From Holosporales bacterium (GTDB taxonomy: Bacteria; Pseudomonadota; Alphaproteobacteria; BNTO01): a stretch of 32,086 bases of DNA. The translations under genes and the position numbers were made by a program. The stretch lies in assembly GCA_031258095.1 (NCBI GenBank), contig JAIRNK010000006.1, forward strand, positions 1 through 32,086, read 5' to 3'. The notes beneath the pieces were generated by a model. It made no database searches, was not told the DNA's origin, and saw only the letters and a program-made list of their open reading frames with translations. This document shows, piece by piece, positions 19,069 to 28,256 of the stretch. Numbering within the stretch: the first letter of the stretch is position 1; the number at the start of each line of letters is the position of its first letter.

Positions 19069-20310
19069 CTAACCGCGCATCATTTCGATTACTTTATCCT
19101 TACAAGATTTTACTCCCGGCTGATTGAATGGGTCGACCCCCCAAACGCTTGCAATCGCTAGCGTCTCCAAAATGGAAAACATCATGAGCTCGCCTAAGCT
19201 TCTCTCATCTAGCAACGGAATAAAAATGCTTCGTGTGGGTAGTCCATTCTCCGTTAGCGTTTGCAACGTCGCCTCTTGGTGGGCCATCATCAGGTCCGCC
19301 ATGGTATGTCCGCCCAACACTTGCGATATGTTGTCATTTACGCCGTCAGTTTTAATTGGTGGCGTTTGTGGATGATCTCCGACGGAAATGATCGTAAAAA
19401 ACTTGTCTTTGGGGCCATCAACATAGAGCTGTAATTGAGAGTGCTGATCTATCGTCCCCATCGAAATGATAGGGGTTGTTCCAAACCGCTTACAAGTGTT
19501 GGTATCGCCAGGCTCGTAGCTCTCTCTTTTGCCCACGCTTTCAGCCCATAATTGTCGGTACCACTCTGCGAACGAGTACAGTCTGTCTGCATAGCAAAAA
19601 AGTACAGACATATTTATTCCCCTTAGGAACAAATCATTTTGTATGAATGCGCTGGCAATTACATGGTTGCTTTCGGTCGGCCCTATGGATATGAACGCGT
19701 TTACGGCGTCATTGGCTCCGACTAAGATCTGTTTAGCATCAACACCAGCAATCAGAGCCGGTAGAAGCCCCACAACGGAAAAGCCTGAAAAACGTCCCCC
19801 TATTCCAATGGGGTGATCTATACATGTTATTCCGTAATATTCAGCGATTTTTCTCAGAGCACTGCTTTCAGGATCCGTAACAAAAAGAAAATGATCAGAG
19901 CCCTGCTTCCAGTTTTCAACAGCCATTAATACTTGGCATATTGTTTCCGTCGTAACTCCAGACTTGGATATTGCGACTATGCCGGTTGTCTCTGGAGAAA
20001 TTTCTTGAAACAACTTTGTCCAGCTAAACGGATCAATGTTGTCGACAAAGTGCATTCGAGGACCAGCAACATTTTTAAAGGTTGAGTACATCCTTCCGCT
20101 AAGACACGAGCCGCCAGTCCCTAATACGATAACGTCCTTAAATATTCGAAATTGACGCGCATGTGCTAGTAATGGCGTAATGTCCAAATCCAATTCGGAA
20201 AAGAGAGGTAGCGCATCTATCCACCTTTTGACATTTGAAAATACCGACAGCGAACAATTTTCTGTTATAGAGATGTCAGGCTGCTTTATTTGGATTCCAT
20301 TGTTGGCCAT
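19069..20310 (-). CDS. pgi: Glucose-6-phosphate isomerase
   Basis: VLGTGGSCLSGRMY, ISKSGVTTETICQ, GIGGRFSGFSVVGLLPALIAG. Confidence 0.85.
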   Translation of the reverse strand: MANNGIQIKQPDISITENCSLSVFSNVKRWIDALPLFSELDLDITPLLAHARQFRIFKDVIVLGTGGSCLSGRMYSTFKNVAGPRMHFVDNIDPFSWTKLFQEISPETTGIVAISKSGVTTETICQVLMAVENWKQGSDHFLFVTDPESSALRKIAEYYGITCIDHPIGIGGRFSGFSVVGLLPALIAGVDAKQILVGANDAVNAFISIGPTESNHVIASAFIQNDLFLRGINMSVLFCYADRLYSFAEWYRQLWAESVGKRESYEPGDTNTCKRFGTTPIISMGTIDQHSQLQLYVDGPKDKFFTIISVGDHPQTPPIKTDGVNDNISQVLGGHTMADLMMAHQEATLQTLTENGLPTRSIFIPLLDERSLGELMMFSILETLAIASVWGVDPFNQPGVKSCKDKVIEMMRG

Positions 20311-20448
20311 GACACATACCCCTTCTGTAGCTCTTTAACCCCCCTTACTTCCGGCACATTCTTGCGCAGTCTATCTTTTCGTGCAATACCCTCGAAGTGA
20401 ATGCTTACGTTTGTGATCACACTCTTATAGAATTGCGTAGGAGAAGCT

Positions 20449-21453
20449 TTGTTTTCCTATTTCTACATGTTGACAATGCCTCGCGCGGCTTTTTTATCCG
20501 CGTTGCTTCACTTTCTGATCGCGTTAATCCTGTTGACGCAAACGCATTTTAAAAAGAATCGTCCATTTGCTCCGGCGACGCGCCACGTTATTGTTGACTT
20601 TGTGAAAATTGGGCCGAAAAGTGCGGCTCCAATGCTTGGGCCACAATCCATTAGTAAAAACGAAAAGACTGCAGATAAAAACGTGGCGATCGGAGCAGCA
20701 CCGACAACCAAAGACGCATCATCAACGAAGCCGACAAAAACACCGTCAAAGGCTCCACCCAAAGCGCCTGTCCCTCAGAAAGCCACATCGGCGTCTTCCT
20801 TAACGACACCACCTCATACAGAAAAATCTGCGCCGAAAAAGACAAACAGCGCTAAAACGCCAGTTGCAAAGAAAACCGTTGCGCCTACTCAAGCTAAAAG
20901 CCCCCCAAAAGCTGCGAAGGACGCGAAGGATGCGAAAAAACCGAGCACAGCCAGCAAAAACGCTTCGCCTGCTACACCGAAAAAATCGCAAGCTCGGACA
21001 TCATCGCAGGCTGGGGTAAACAAGGCGAAAATAGACCTTGCGAAAAAAGGACACGTAGCACAGTCTGTTAGCGATTTCCTGGGGAAATCTGGCGCTGGAC
21101 GGACAAAAAACTCGGCTCTTGCTGATACTGTAGGCAATACTCTGACAGGAACGGACGTCGACCGGCTGAATCAGCACATGAAAAATTTTTGGAATATGCC
21201 AAGCGGTCACGAAAAAGCGAGCCAAATTGTTGTAGAAATTAGGCTGTCTATAAAACCAGACGGAACTGTTCACAAAGCCACGATCATGGATATGGAAAGA
21301 TTCCAACGTGATGCAGATTTTCGCATCGCGGCGGAGTGCGCATTGCGCGCAGTTCTCGACCCAGAGTGCAGCCCTTTGCCTTTGCCGCCTAATGAATATG
21401 AATTGTGGAAAGATATGATTTTTGAGTTTAATCCAAGCGAAATGTGCCAGTAA
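20449..21453 (+). CDS. tolA: TolA-like periplasmic-spanning protein with TonB/TolA-type C-terminus
   Basis: Single N-terminal TM, long Lys/Ala/Pro-rich linker, C-terminal VVEIRLSIKPDGTVHKATIMDMERFQRDADFRIAAECALRAV; TTG start with AGGAG 5 nt upstream. Confidence 0.75.
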   Translation: MFSYFYMLTMPRAAFLSALLHFLIALILLTQTHFKKNRPFAPATRHVIVDFVKIGPKSAAPMLGPQSISKNEKTADKNVAIGAAPTTKDASSTKPTKTPSKAPPKAPVPQKATSASSLTTPPHTEKSAPKKTNSAKTPVAKKTVAPTQAKSPPKAAKDAKDAKKPSTASKNASPATPKKSQARTSSQAGVNKAKIDLAKKGHVAQSVSDFLGKSGAGRTKNSALADTVGNTLTGTDVDRLNQHMKNFWNMPSGHEKASQIVVEIRLSIKPDGTVHKATIMDMERFQRDADFRIAAECALRAVLDPECSPLPLPPNEYELWKDMIFEFNPSEMCQ

Positions 21454-21483
21454 TCCGATCGCATTCATCTTTTTTGACCCCAG

Positions 21484-21578
21484 TATCATATCCCATCTGA
21501 CTCTTCGGGTTTTATTGAAATTCCAAGTATTGTAAAACTACAAAATCCCCCCGGCGAGTCAGTCGGGGGCCCTATATT
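21484..21578 (-). repeat. Palindromic repeat copy E, downstream of tolA
   Basis: atcatatcccatctgactcttcgggttttattgaaattccaagtattgtaaaactacaaaatccccccggcgagtcagtcgggggccctatatt. Confidence 0.85.
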
Positions 21579-21593
21579 TGTGACCAAACGCGC

Positions 21594-21605
21594 AAGCGTA
21601 CGCTT
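21594..21605. promoter_or_regulatory. Perfect 12-bp palindrome upstream of the SBP-cyclase-symporter operon
   Basis: AAGCGTACGCTT, partly flanked by GCGC on both sides. Confidence 0.3.
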
Positions 21606-21697
21606 TTCGCGCTCGTTTCAGACGAGGAGGTGTTAACAAAAAATTAGTTTCTACGATGATACCATGTGGAAGCGGTGGAAGTATATCGTAATTACAC

Positions 21698-22765
21698 ATG
21701 CTTGGTTTCAAACAGTTACTCGTGTTCTTCACGTGCTTTATAGCTGATTGTTTTATTCTGCGATCTCCGATCTATTGTGGCAGTCCCGATTCTGTGCCAG
21801 ACGAACTGACCAATCAGGACCAAGAGGAAATATCTGATGAAGACTCGTCCCAACTTGAAGCCGAGCGTGTAAGTGAACTGGAGCTCGGTTCTATTCCTGA
21901 TCTAGCAAAAAGCCCTGGACTAGCAGCAACATCTGACAATGAAGAAGATTTGGAGCATAAACCAGAGCTGCAGCAACCTCCGCCTCCCCCGTTACCGCAA
22001 GAGGCCGCGACGCCCCCTGTCTCCGGGACAGACGTGGCTCCAGAGGTAGTGACTGCTGCTCCGGATATAGCAGCCATTATGAAGCGCGGAGAGTTGCTCG
22101 TTGGAATATGTCCAATCGACCAGCCTCCTTTTCACGTTAAGGGCAAAGATGGAAAAATTACGGGCTTTGACGTGGATTTGGCAAAAGGCATTGCCGCCGC
22201 GTTGAAAGTAACGCTGAAGCTTGTCGAAGTCCCCGACTGGGAACAAACGATAGTCTACCTCCTGGAGGGGAAAATCGACCTGATTATATCGAATTTAACT
22301 GCTACTCCAGAGAGAGCTAGCAAGATCCTTTGCTCAATTCCGTATGCCAGGATACGCCAGTGTATTTTGCTTAACCGAGTTTTGGTCGCTCGGGCTGCCG
22401 GTAAGAACTGTTTAACACTACGACAAATCTTCTCAAATTTTGAAAATCGCAGCATCTTAGCCCAGGAAGGAACGTCGTACGTATCAATGGCGAGTACTCT
22501 TTTCCCGAAAGCCAAAGTCCTCGCAACGCCGCAATGGAAGGACATTATTTCCAGGATTTTAGCGAAAGAGGTCATAGGCACGATCAGTGACGAAGTCGAA
22601 ATAAAAGAACAACTGAAATCTGTACAAACAATGGAATTGCTTCCACTCGTATTAAAAAAGAAATTTGACCGAATCGTTGTGGGCGTGTCGCGCTGGGCGC
22701 CCCAATTGCTGCATTTTGTGAACAATTATATCGAGACATACAATGTTGAATGCGTTTTGGAATGA
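21698..22765 (+). CDS. Extracellular solute-binding protein, family 3 (amino-acid type), with acidic/Pro-rich N-terminal tether
   Basis: GELLVGICPIDQPPFHVKGKDGKITGFDVDLAKGIAAALKVTLKLVEVPDWEQTIVYLLEGKIDLIISNLTATPERA. Confidence 0.88.
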   Translation: MLGFKQLLVFFTCFIADCFILRSPIYCGSPDSVPDELTNQDQEEISDEDSSQLEAERVSELELGSIPDLAKSPGLAATSDNEEDLEHKPELQQPPPPPLPQEAATPPVSGTDVAPEVVTAAPDIAAIMKRGELLVGICPIDQPPFHVKGKDGKITGFDVDLAKGIAAALKVTLKLVEVPDWEQTIVYLLEGKIDLIISNLTATPERASKILCSIPYARIRQCILLNRVLVARAAGKNCLTLRQIFSNFENRSILAQEGTSYVSMASTLFPKAKVLATPQWKDIISRILAKEVIGTISDEVEIKEQLKSVQTMELLPLVLKKKFDRIVVGVSRWAPQLLHFVNNYIETYNVECVLE

Positions 22766-22787
22766 CAATTGCTAAAGGAGCTTCAAG

Positions 22788-24992
22788 ATGAAATATGGCG
22801 CAACTTCTCTTGCGTTTATTCAGAAAGTTTACACGTTCTTTTCAGAGCGTAGACTTCAGTACGATATTATCTCAAGCTTTATAATGTTGTTTCTCTTCGA
22901 AAACGTAATCACCCTGTCGTTTACGTATAGATCAAACAATATTGTGTCACTCGAATTTGCGCGCCGCTCTATGTCGCAAAGTTCCGATAACATATTAATG
23001 CGTACTCAACGATATCTTGACGACGTGCAAAAGGTTGTGACGCTGTGCCATTCGCTAGTAGACCTAAGCGACAAGGAATGTCTCGATAATAAGCAGGTTC
23101 AGGAGTGCTTAATCCAAAGCCTTAGACTTTATTCCCATTTTGACAATATTTATATTGGACTTACAATCGGAGACTTTCTCGGGGTGGAGCGGCGCAAGGA
23201 CGCGGCAAAATATGTCACTCAATCGGATAAGCTTTTACCCAATAACATTAAATTCTTAGTTCAAAAGCAGGATAGGTCTACAGCTCAAGGCGTTGAATTT
23301 TGGCGTTATTACAATGATGACGGCATACTAATTGGCGAAGAGAAAAATGAAATATTAAATTTTGACGCAAGAACTCGTCCATGGTTCACTCTTGCGGAAC
23401 AAAAAGGGGGGTTTGTTTGGACAGATGTCTATCCATTTTCAGGGACGACAAGCATGGGAATTACCGCCGCCATTCCCATTTACGTGTCTGATGATGGGCG
23501 CATCATGAAAATCGCGGGAGTAATTGGCGTTGATCTGCTGTTGGACGACCTGGCAGAATTCATGCAAAAACAAAAAGTATCAGAGCGCGGTCTTGCATTT
23601 ATTATCAGTCGCTCTGGACAAATTGTCGCATATCCGTCCGGGAATGTTGCGGAGCAAAATGTAGGGTTTAATTCTCAACGCTCCCTCCTTTCCATAAGTG
23701 AGGCTCCTGATAGACAAATTCAAATCGCATTTCAAATGTATAAAGATCAGCCAGAAAAAAATGAATTGCAGTTTAAACATAGTGGAGAAACATATTTGGC
23801 GACATTTACCCCAATATCAGATGAAAATAATCTGAATTGGATCGTCGGAATAGTTGTGCCAAAGTCAGACTTCGCTAAAAATATTGAAGATATGCAACAA
23901 CATGAAATTTTCATTATCCTTTTTGTTGCAATCATCGCCACGTTAGTAACGTTTTACTTGTCTAAACGGATATCTGCTCCGATTATGGCGATTGCCCAAG
24001 AAACGCAGCGCTTGAAAGAATTTTACGAAACGGAGCCGCTTGATATAAAGAGCAACATATCAGAAATAAAAATGATGATCGACGCAATAGCTGCCATGCG
24101 ATTTAGTTTGCAATCATTTGGAAAATTTGTCCCTAAGGTTCTCGTCAGACGCCTAATGATGAAGGGCGCAGAGGTAAAACTGGGCGGCAAAATGAGCGAA
24201 GTCACGACTTTTTTTTCCGATATTCAAGGTTTTACGACAATTTCAGAGAAAATGTCGGCGGATAAACTCGTCCTGCACCTATCGGATTACTTTAACGAAT
24301 TGTCTAAAATTATTGTGGATACAAACGGAACCATCGATAAATATATTGGCGACTCAATCATGGCGTTTTGGAATGCGCCGACGCCCGATAAGAACCACGG
24401 CTTCAACGCCTGTCATGCCGCACTGTTGTGCCAAAAGCGGCTGGGGGAATTAAACCGCCAGTGGGAACTGGAGAAAAAGCCGACGTTTATCACGAGAATT
24501 GGGCTGCATACGACAGAAGTCATTGTTGGAAACATTGGTTCTGACGAAAAGATCAACTACACCCTAATGGGAGACGGCGTAAACCTTGGTTCTCGCTTGG
24601 AAGGGACCAACAAGGTATACAAGACCAAAATTCTTGCCAGTGAGAGTTTACAAAAGTTAGTCGCAGACAAATTCTTATTCCGTCCCGTGGACATCGTTGC
24701 TGTTAAAGGGAAGGAAGAGGGCGTTAAAATCTATGAACTTGTCGGTCAAATGTCCGGAGACAGTCGCATATTGCCGTCAAAAGAGGAGGTCGATTTGTGT
24801 ACTCAATTCGCGTACGGCTTTAAGCTGTATACGGAGCAACGTTGGGGGGAAGCCTTAAGAGTATTTGAAAAGCTAAAGGTGGAGTACCCGTTAGACTACC
24901 TTGTCCAAATGTATGTTGAGCGGTGCCAGGCCTTTAAGGAAAACCCTCCGAAGAAGAATTGGGACGGCATTTTTGTTTTAACTACGAAATAG
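22788..24992 (+). CDS. Cache-sensor class III adenylate/guanylate cyclase
   Basis: N-terminal TM, dCache-like region (FDARTRPWFTLAEQKGGFVWTDVYPFSGT...), second TM, cyclase core FFSDIQGFTTISEKM...YIGDSIMAFWNAP...TRIGLHTTEVIVGNIGS...GDGVNLGSRLEGTNK; AAGGAG 8 nt before ATG. Confidence 0.92.
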   Translation: MKYGATSLAFIQKVYTFFSERRLQYDIISSFIMLFLFENVITLSFTYRSNNIVSLEFARRSMSQSSDNILMRTQRYLDDVQKVVTLCHSLVDLSDKECLDNKQVQECLIQSLRLYSHFDNIYIGLTIGDFLGVERRKDAAKYVTQSDKLLPNNIKFLVQKQDRSTAQGVEFWRYYNDDGILIGEEKNEILNFDARTRPWFTLAEQKGGFVWTDVYPFSGTTSMGITAAIPIYVSDDGRIMKIAGVIGVDLLLDDLAEFMQKQKVSERGLAFIISRSGQIVAYPSGNVAEQNVGFNSQRSLLSISEAPDRQIQIAFQMYKDQPEKNELQFKHSGETYLATFTPISDENNLNWIVGIVVPKSDFAKNIEDMQQHEIFIILFVAIIATLVTFYLSKRISAPIMAIAQETQRLKEFYETEPLDIKSNISEIKMMIDAIAAMRFSLQSFGKFVPKVLVRRLMMKGAEVKLGGKMSEVTTFFSDIQGFTTISEKMSADKLVLHLSDYFNELSKIIVDTNGTIDKYIGDSIMAFWNAPTPDKNHGFNACHAALLCQKRLGELNRQWELEKKPTFITRIGLHTTEVIVGNIGSDEKINYTLMGDGVNLGSRLEGTNKVYKTKILASESLQKLVADKFLFRPVDIVAVKGKEEGVKIYELVGQMSGDSRILPSKEEVDLCTQFAYGFKLYTEQRWGEALRVFEKLKVEYPLDYLVQMYVERCQAFKENPPKKNWDGIFVLTTK

Positions 24993-25001
24993 GTGAACCG
25001 T

Positions 25002-26333
25002 ATGAAGCGTATAGCATTGGCCAGCGTCGTAAGGCACCCATTATTTCTTTTGTTCTGCATCGCTTGCGGCGTATATGTCGGGTTCGCTCAACAGCAGCTT
25101 GCGCCAGTATTGCGCCCAGTAGCCTCCTTTTATACGAATTTACTGCAAATTGCGGTCATCCCAATAATCGGGCTCACAATATTGAGCAGCACAACAAAAT
25201 TGCTGTCACATAAATCGTCAGGTTCTTATGTGTCCACGATTCTAGCGACATTTATTTCAATGATATTTATAACTGCGACATTGGCCGTCGTCACCGGGTA
25301 TCTCATGCAGCCAGGGCGCAACATGTCATCTGATCCGGAAATTATGAGAATCGTAGAAAATAGCGGTGGCGGAAAAATGCGGGAGGTCACGCTGGACGAT
25401 CCCGTTGAAAGAGTCCAATCCGTGAGCATCGTCGATTTTCTAGTCGATACGGTGCCCAACAACATTTTTAAGGCCTTATCTAACGCAAATATGCTTCAAA
25501 TCATAGTCTTTTGTCTGATCTTTAGCGTTGCCTGTGGGATGGTTTCGCGGAATGACAAGAAGCTCAGGTTGCGCGGCATCGGCGATTTTTTGCCAGTTTT
25601 TCATAAAATCAATGAAAAGGTCCTTCTTTTTCTACCAATAGGATCTTTTTGTTTGCTTGCGACCCAATTATCCGGAACGAGCAAGTCAACTCTGATTACC
25701 ATTTTGAGCCTAGCGTTTACGATGTTGAGCGTTATATTGGGGACGATGCTCATTAGTAGCATTGTTCTGTGGCGGTGCTCTAACCTGAAATATTTTCAAA
25801 CCGTCAAAGGACTGCTTGACACGCTCCTCATGGCGTTCTCCACGCAAGCGTCGATCATATGCGTTCCCAAGGCCGTTGACGCAATGGTAGAGCGCCTGGG
25901 TTTCGATCGCCAAACAGTTGAGCTAACGATTCCCTTGGGCGTGCCCCTTTGTCAATTTTCGACAGTGTGCTTCTACTCAATTGGAACAATATTCGTCGTG
26001 AATATTTTTAATGAGCAGCTTACGTTTTCGTCGTATCTATTCATTGTTTTAGCCGCAATTTTGACATCGTTAGCCGCATCAGGTGTCCGCGGGATACTGT
26101 ATTACTCCCTGATGACTGGGATATTAGATCCTCTGGGGGTTCCTCTGGGCAACACAATCGCGTTATTCGCGGCCGTAGACCCGCTGGTGGACCCTTTCGG
26201 CACAATGTTACAGATGTACGCTAATTGCTGCTCTGCGGCCGTCTGTTGCAAACTTACAAGCCGACGACAGCAGAAGAAGGGGAGGGCACACGCGCTGGAA
26301 AAGGAAATCGATAGGGGGGAAGTTGCGACCTGA
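25002..26333 (+). CDS. DAACS-family dicarboxylate/amino acid:cation symporter
   Basis: NLLQIAVIPIIGLTILSS, AFSTQASIICVPKAVDAM, VDPLVDPFGTMLQMYANCC; ATG at 25002 preceded by AGGTGA (ORF track starts at GTG 24993). Confidence 0.88.
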   Translation: MKRIALASVVRHPLFLLFCIACGVYVGFAQQQLAPVLRPVASFYTNLLQIAVIPIIGLTILSSTTKLLSHKSSGSYVSTILATFISMIFITATLAVVTGYLMQPGRNMSSDPEIMRIVENSGGGKMREVTLDDPVERVQSVSIVDFLVDTVPNNIFKALSNANMLQIIVFCLIFSVACGMVSRNDKKLRLRGIGDFLPVFHKINEKVLLFLPIGSFCLLATQLSGTSKSTLITILSLAFTMLSVILGTMLISSIVLWRCSNLKYFQTVKGLLDTLLMAFSTQASIICVPKAVDAMVERLGFDRQTVELTIPLGVPLCQFSTVCFYSIGTIFVVNIFNEQLTFSSYLFIVLAAILTSLAASGVRGILYYSLMTGILDPLGVPLGNTIALFAAVDPLVDPFGTMLQMYANCCSAAVCCKLTSRRQQKKGRAHALEKEIDRGEVAT

Positions 26334-26335
26334 AC

Positions 26336-26428
26336 TACTGGGCTCCCGACTGACTCGCCGGGTGGAGTTTTGTTTTACAAGGCTTTGAGCCCTCAAGAAA
26401 CCCGAAGAGTCAGATGGGATATGTATAT
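26336..26428 (+). repeat. Palindromic repeat copy F, immediately after the symporter stop
   Basis: ctactgggctcccgactgactcgccgggtggagttttgttttacaaggctttgagccctcaagaaacccgaagagtcagatgggatatgtata. Confidence 0.9.
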
Positions 26429-26488
26429 GCTCATCCCATTTTAAATGCAGAGAACAAACCCAAGCGCCAGTAAGGACGAACGACTGTG

Positions 26489-26564
26489 ACACATCCCAGC
26501 TGAAGCTCCGTTCAGCCGGGAACCCTGTGGTAATCCCAACATTTCACATGGGAGCCCCATAGAG
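26489..26564 (-). repeat. Palindromic repeat copy G (diverged, shorter), inverted relative to F
   Basis: acacatcccagctgaagctccgttcagccgggaaccctgtggtaatcccaacatttcacatgggagccccatag. Confidence 0.6.
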
Positions 26565-26611
26565 TTGAGCAAATTTAAAATTAAATCACCACGACGCTCG
26601 TCAGCAGGCGA

Positions 26612-27361
26612 TCACAGCGTAAAAATTTCAGCGCCTGACGCAGTTACGCCAATGGAGTGCTCGAATTGTGCCGATAGCGAATAATCTTGCGTCACCGCCG
26701 TCCAGCCGTCTTTCAGCAAAAAAACACCCGGCAGGCCTGCGTTAATCATGGGCTCAATCGTGAAAAACATGCCCTCTTTCAAAACCAAGCTGCTGTCTGG
26801 GTCGTTGTAATGCAACACTATCGGATTGTCGTGATATATCTGCCCAATTCCATGCCCGCCATAGTCACGAACGACTGAAAAACCATTGGCCTCCACAAAC
26901 TTTTGAATGCAACACCCAATATCGCACAGTTGCGCCCCAGGGCGGACAACAGCGATCCCCTTCATTAGGGCGTTGTGCGTCACTTGAATCAATTTTTTCG
27001 CAGTCTCTGACACCACCCCGACCGTATACATCCGGCTCGTATCGCCATGCCACCCATCAAGGATCACGGCGACATCTATGTTCAAAATATCCCCTGCACG
27101 CAAACGCTCCGCGCTGGGGATGCCGTGGCATACAACATGGTTGAGCGATATGCACGTCGAATTCGGGAAGCCGTCATAGTTGAGCGACGCGGGAATGGCG
27201 TTCTTGGAGATAATAAACTCATAGCACAGCCGGTCCAGCTCTATGGTCGACACTCCCTCTTCTACGAAGGGCGCTATGTAATCCAGCACAGACGCCGCCA
27301 CGCGACCAGCCGCGCGCATTTTCGCAAAGTCCCCCGCTTTATGGATTTTCACTTTTGACAT
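26612..27361 (-). CDS. map: Methionine aminopeptidase type I
   Basis: CISLNHVVCHGIP, LNIDVAVILDGWHGDTSRMYTVG, GHGIGQIYHDNP, FTIEPMINAG. Confidence 0.95.
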   Translation of the reverse strand: MSKVKIHKAGDFAKMRAAGRVAASVLDYIAPFVEEGVSTIELDRLCYEFIISKNAIPASLNYDGFPNSTCISLNHVVCHGIPSAERLRAGDILNIDVAVILDGWHGDTSRMYTVGVVSETAKKLIQVTHNALMKGIAVVRPGAQLCDIGCCIQKFVEANGFSVVRDYGGHGIGQIYHDNPIVLHYNDPDSSLVLKEGMFFTIEPMINAGLPGVFLLKDGWTAVTQDYSLSAQFEHSIGVTASGAEIFTL

Positions 27362-27392
27362 GAACGGCGCGCAATGTGGACTTCACCCCGGA

Positions 27393-27421
27393 AAAATACG
27401 AGCTTTGGGTGCCATTGTCAA
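27393..27421 (-). promoter_or_regulatory. Candidate sigma-70 promoter for map
   Basis: On minus strand TTGACA - 17 nt - TATTTT, about 30 nt upstream of the map ATG. Confidence 0.5.
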
Positions 27422-27562
27422 AAGTTCCCTTCGGATGTTCTCCCTGAGCCATCTGTGTCAGGCGCCATCTTAAAACTTCTTTGCGAGCGTATAAAACCCC
27501 TTCGTGAGCGTATTTTGTTGGCAACGCGTTTCCTACGGACGCGCAGACTCGCCCTGTTCTCC

Positions 27563-28000
27563 CTAATATGCGAAATCGTCGTCATTTTGTTCTTTCACCA
27601 AAAAGATGGATCGTCGCTCTGCCAATCTCAGACCATTTGCGATAACGATCAGTCTGGTCGACGCTACGGGCTGCTGATTGATAAAATATTCACAAACAAA
27701 TTTCGTGCCAATGTGATACAATCTTCGGCAAACATTGTAGCCATTGTTATTAAGAAACTGGACGACGAAATCCATCGTAGTCAGCATCGGGCGCTTCTTG
27801 CTCACAGGAGTTCTGTAAGTTTCCGAGGCTTCTTTGTCGCGGATATGATAGCGGGATAGGGCCTTATTCAGCGCGGACGGCGAGCGGCCGATTTGTCGCG
27901 CTAGAACTTTCATCGGCACGCCAGAGAGAAAGCCGATCCTTATAAACCTGATTTCCCTGTAAGACCAGCGCTGCGTTTGCTGTCTTTTTGCCACGATCAA
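27563..28000 (-). CDS. Hypothetical protein with Myb/homeodomain-like helix-turn-helix N-terminus
   Basis: RWSYREIRFIRIGFLSGVPMKVLARQIGRSPSALNKALSRYHIR resembles an HTH. Confidence 0.6.
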   Translation of the reverse strand: MIVAKRQQTQRWSYREIRFIRIGFLSGVPMKVLARQIGRSPSALNKALSRYHIRDKEASETYRTPVSKKRPMLTTMDFVVQFLNNNGYNVCRRLYHIGTKFVCEYFINQQPVASTRLIVIANGLRLAERRSIFLVKEQNDDDFAY

Positions 28001-28256
28001 TCCCCTTAAAAGCCATTAACAACCTATTAACAATTCTTCGAAGTTTTTTGGGCTGTAGTCAAAACAAAAAATGTCCCAGGGAATTTTAGTAAAATTGCGA
28101 GAACAGATGACCAGGGGAGAACGGGTTCGTTATAGGTAGTGTGAACGAACAAATGTGCAATATGCGAAAATACTTGCTTCCGGTTAAATACACGGTGCAT
28201 ACTGGGCGCGCGCGGTGCGTTGTGCGTTACCTGTCCTTCGAACGGGAATCTTGGCG

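Noticed and set aside
21655-21690. Short leader-like ORF (MIPCGSGGSIS) before the solute-binding protein gene
   Set aside because: No well-placed Shine-Dalgarno and no attenuator structure seen; cannot be supported
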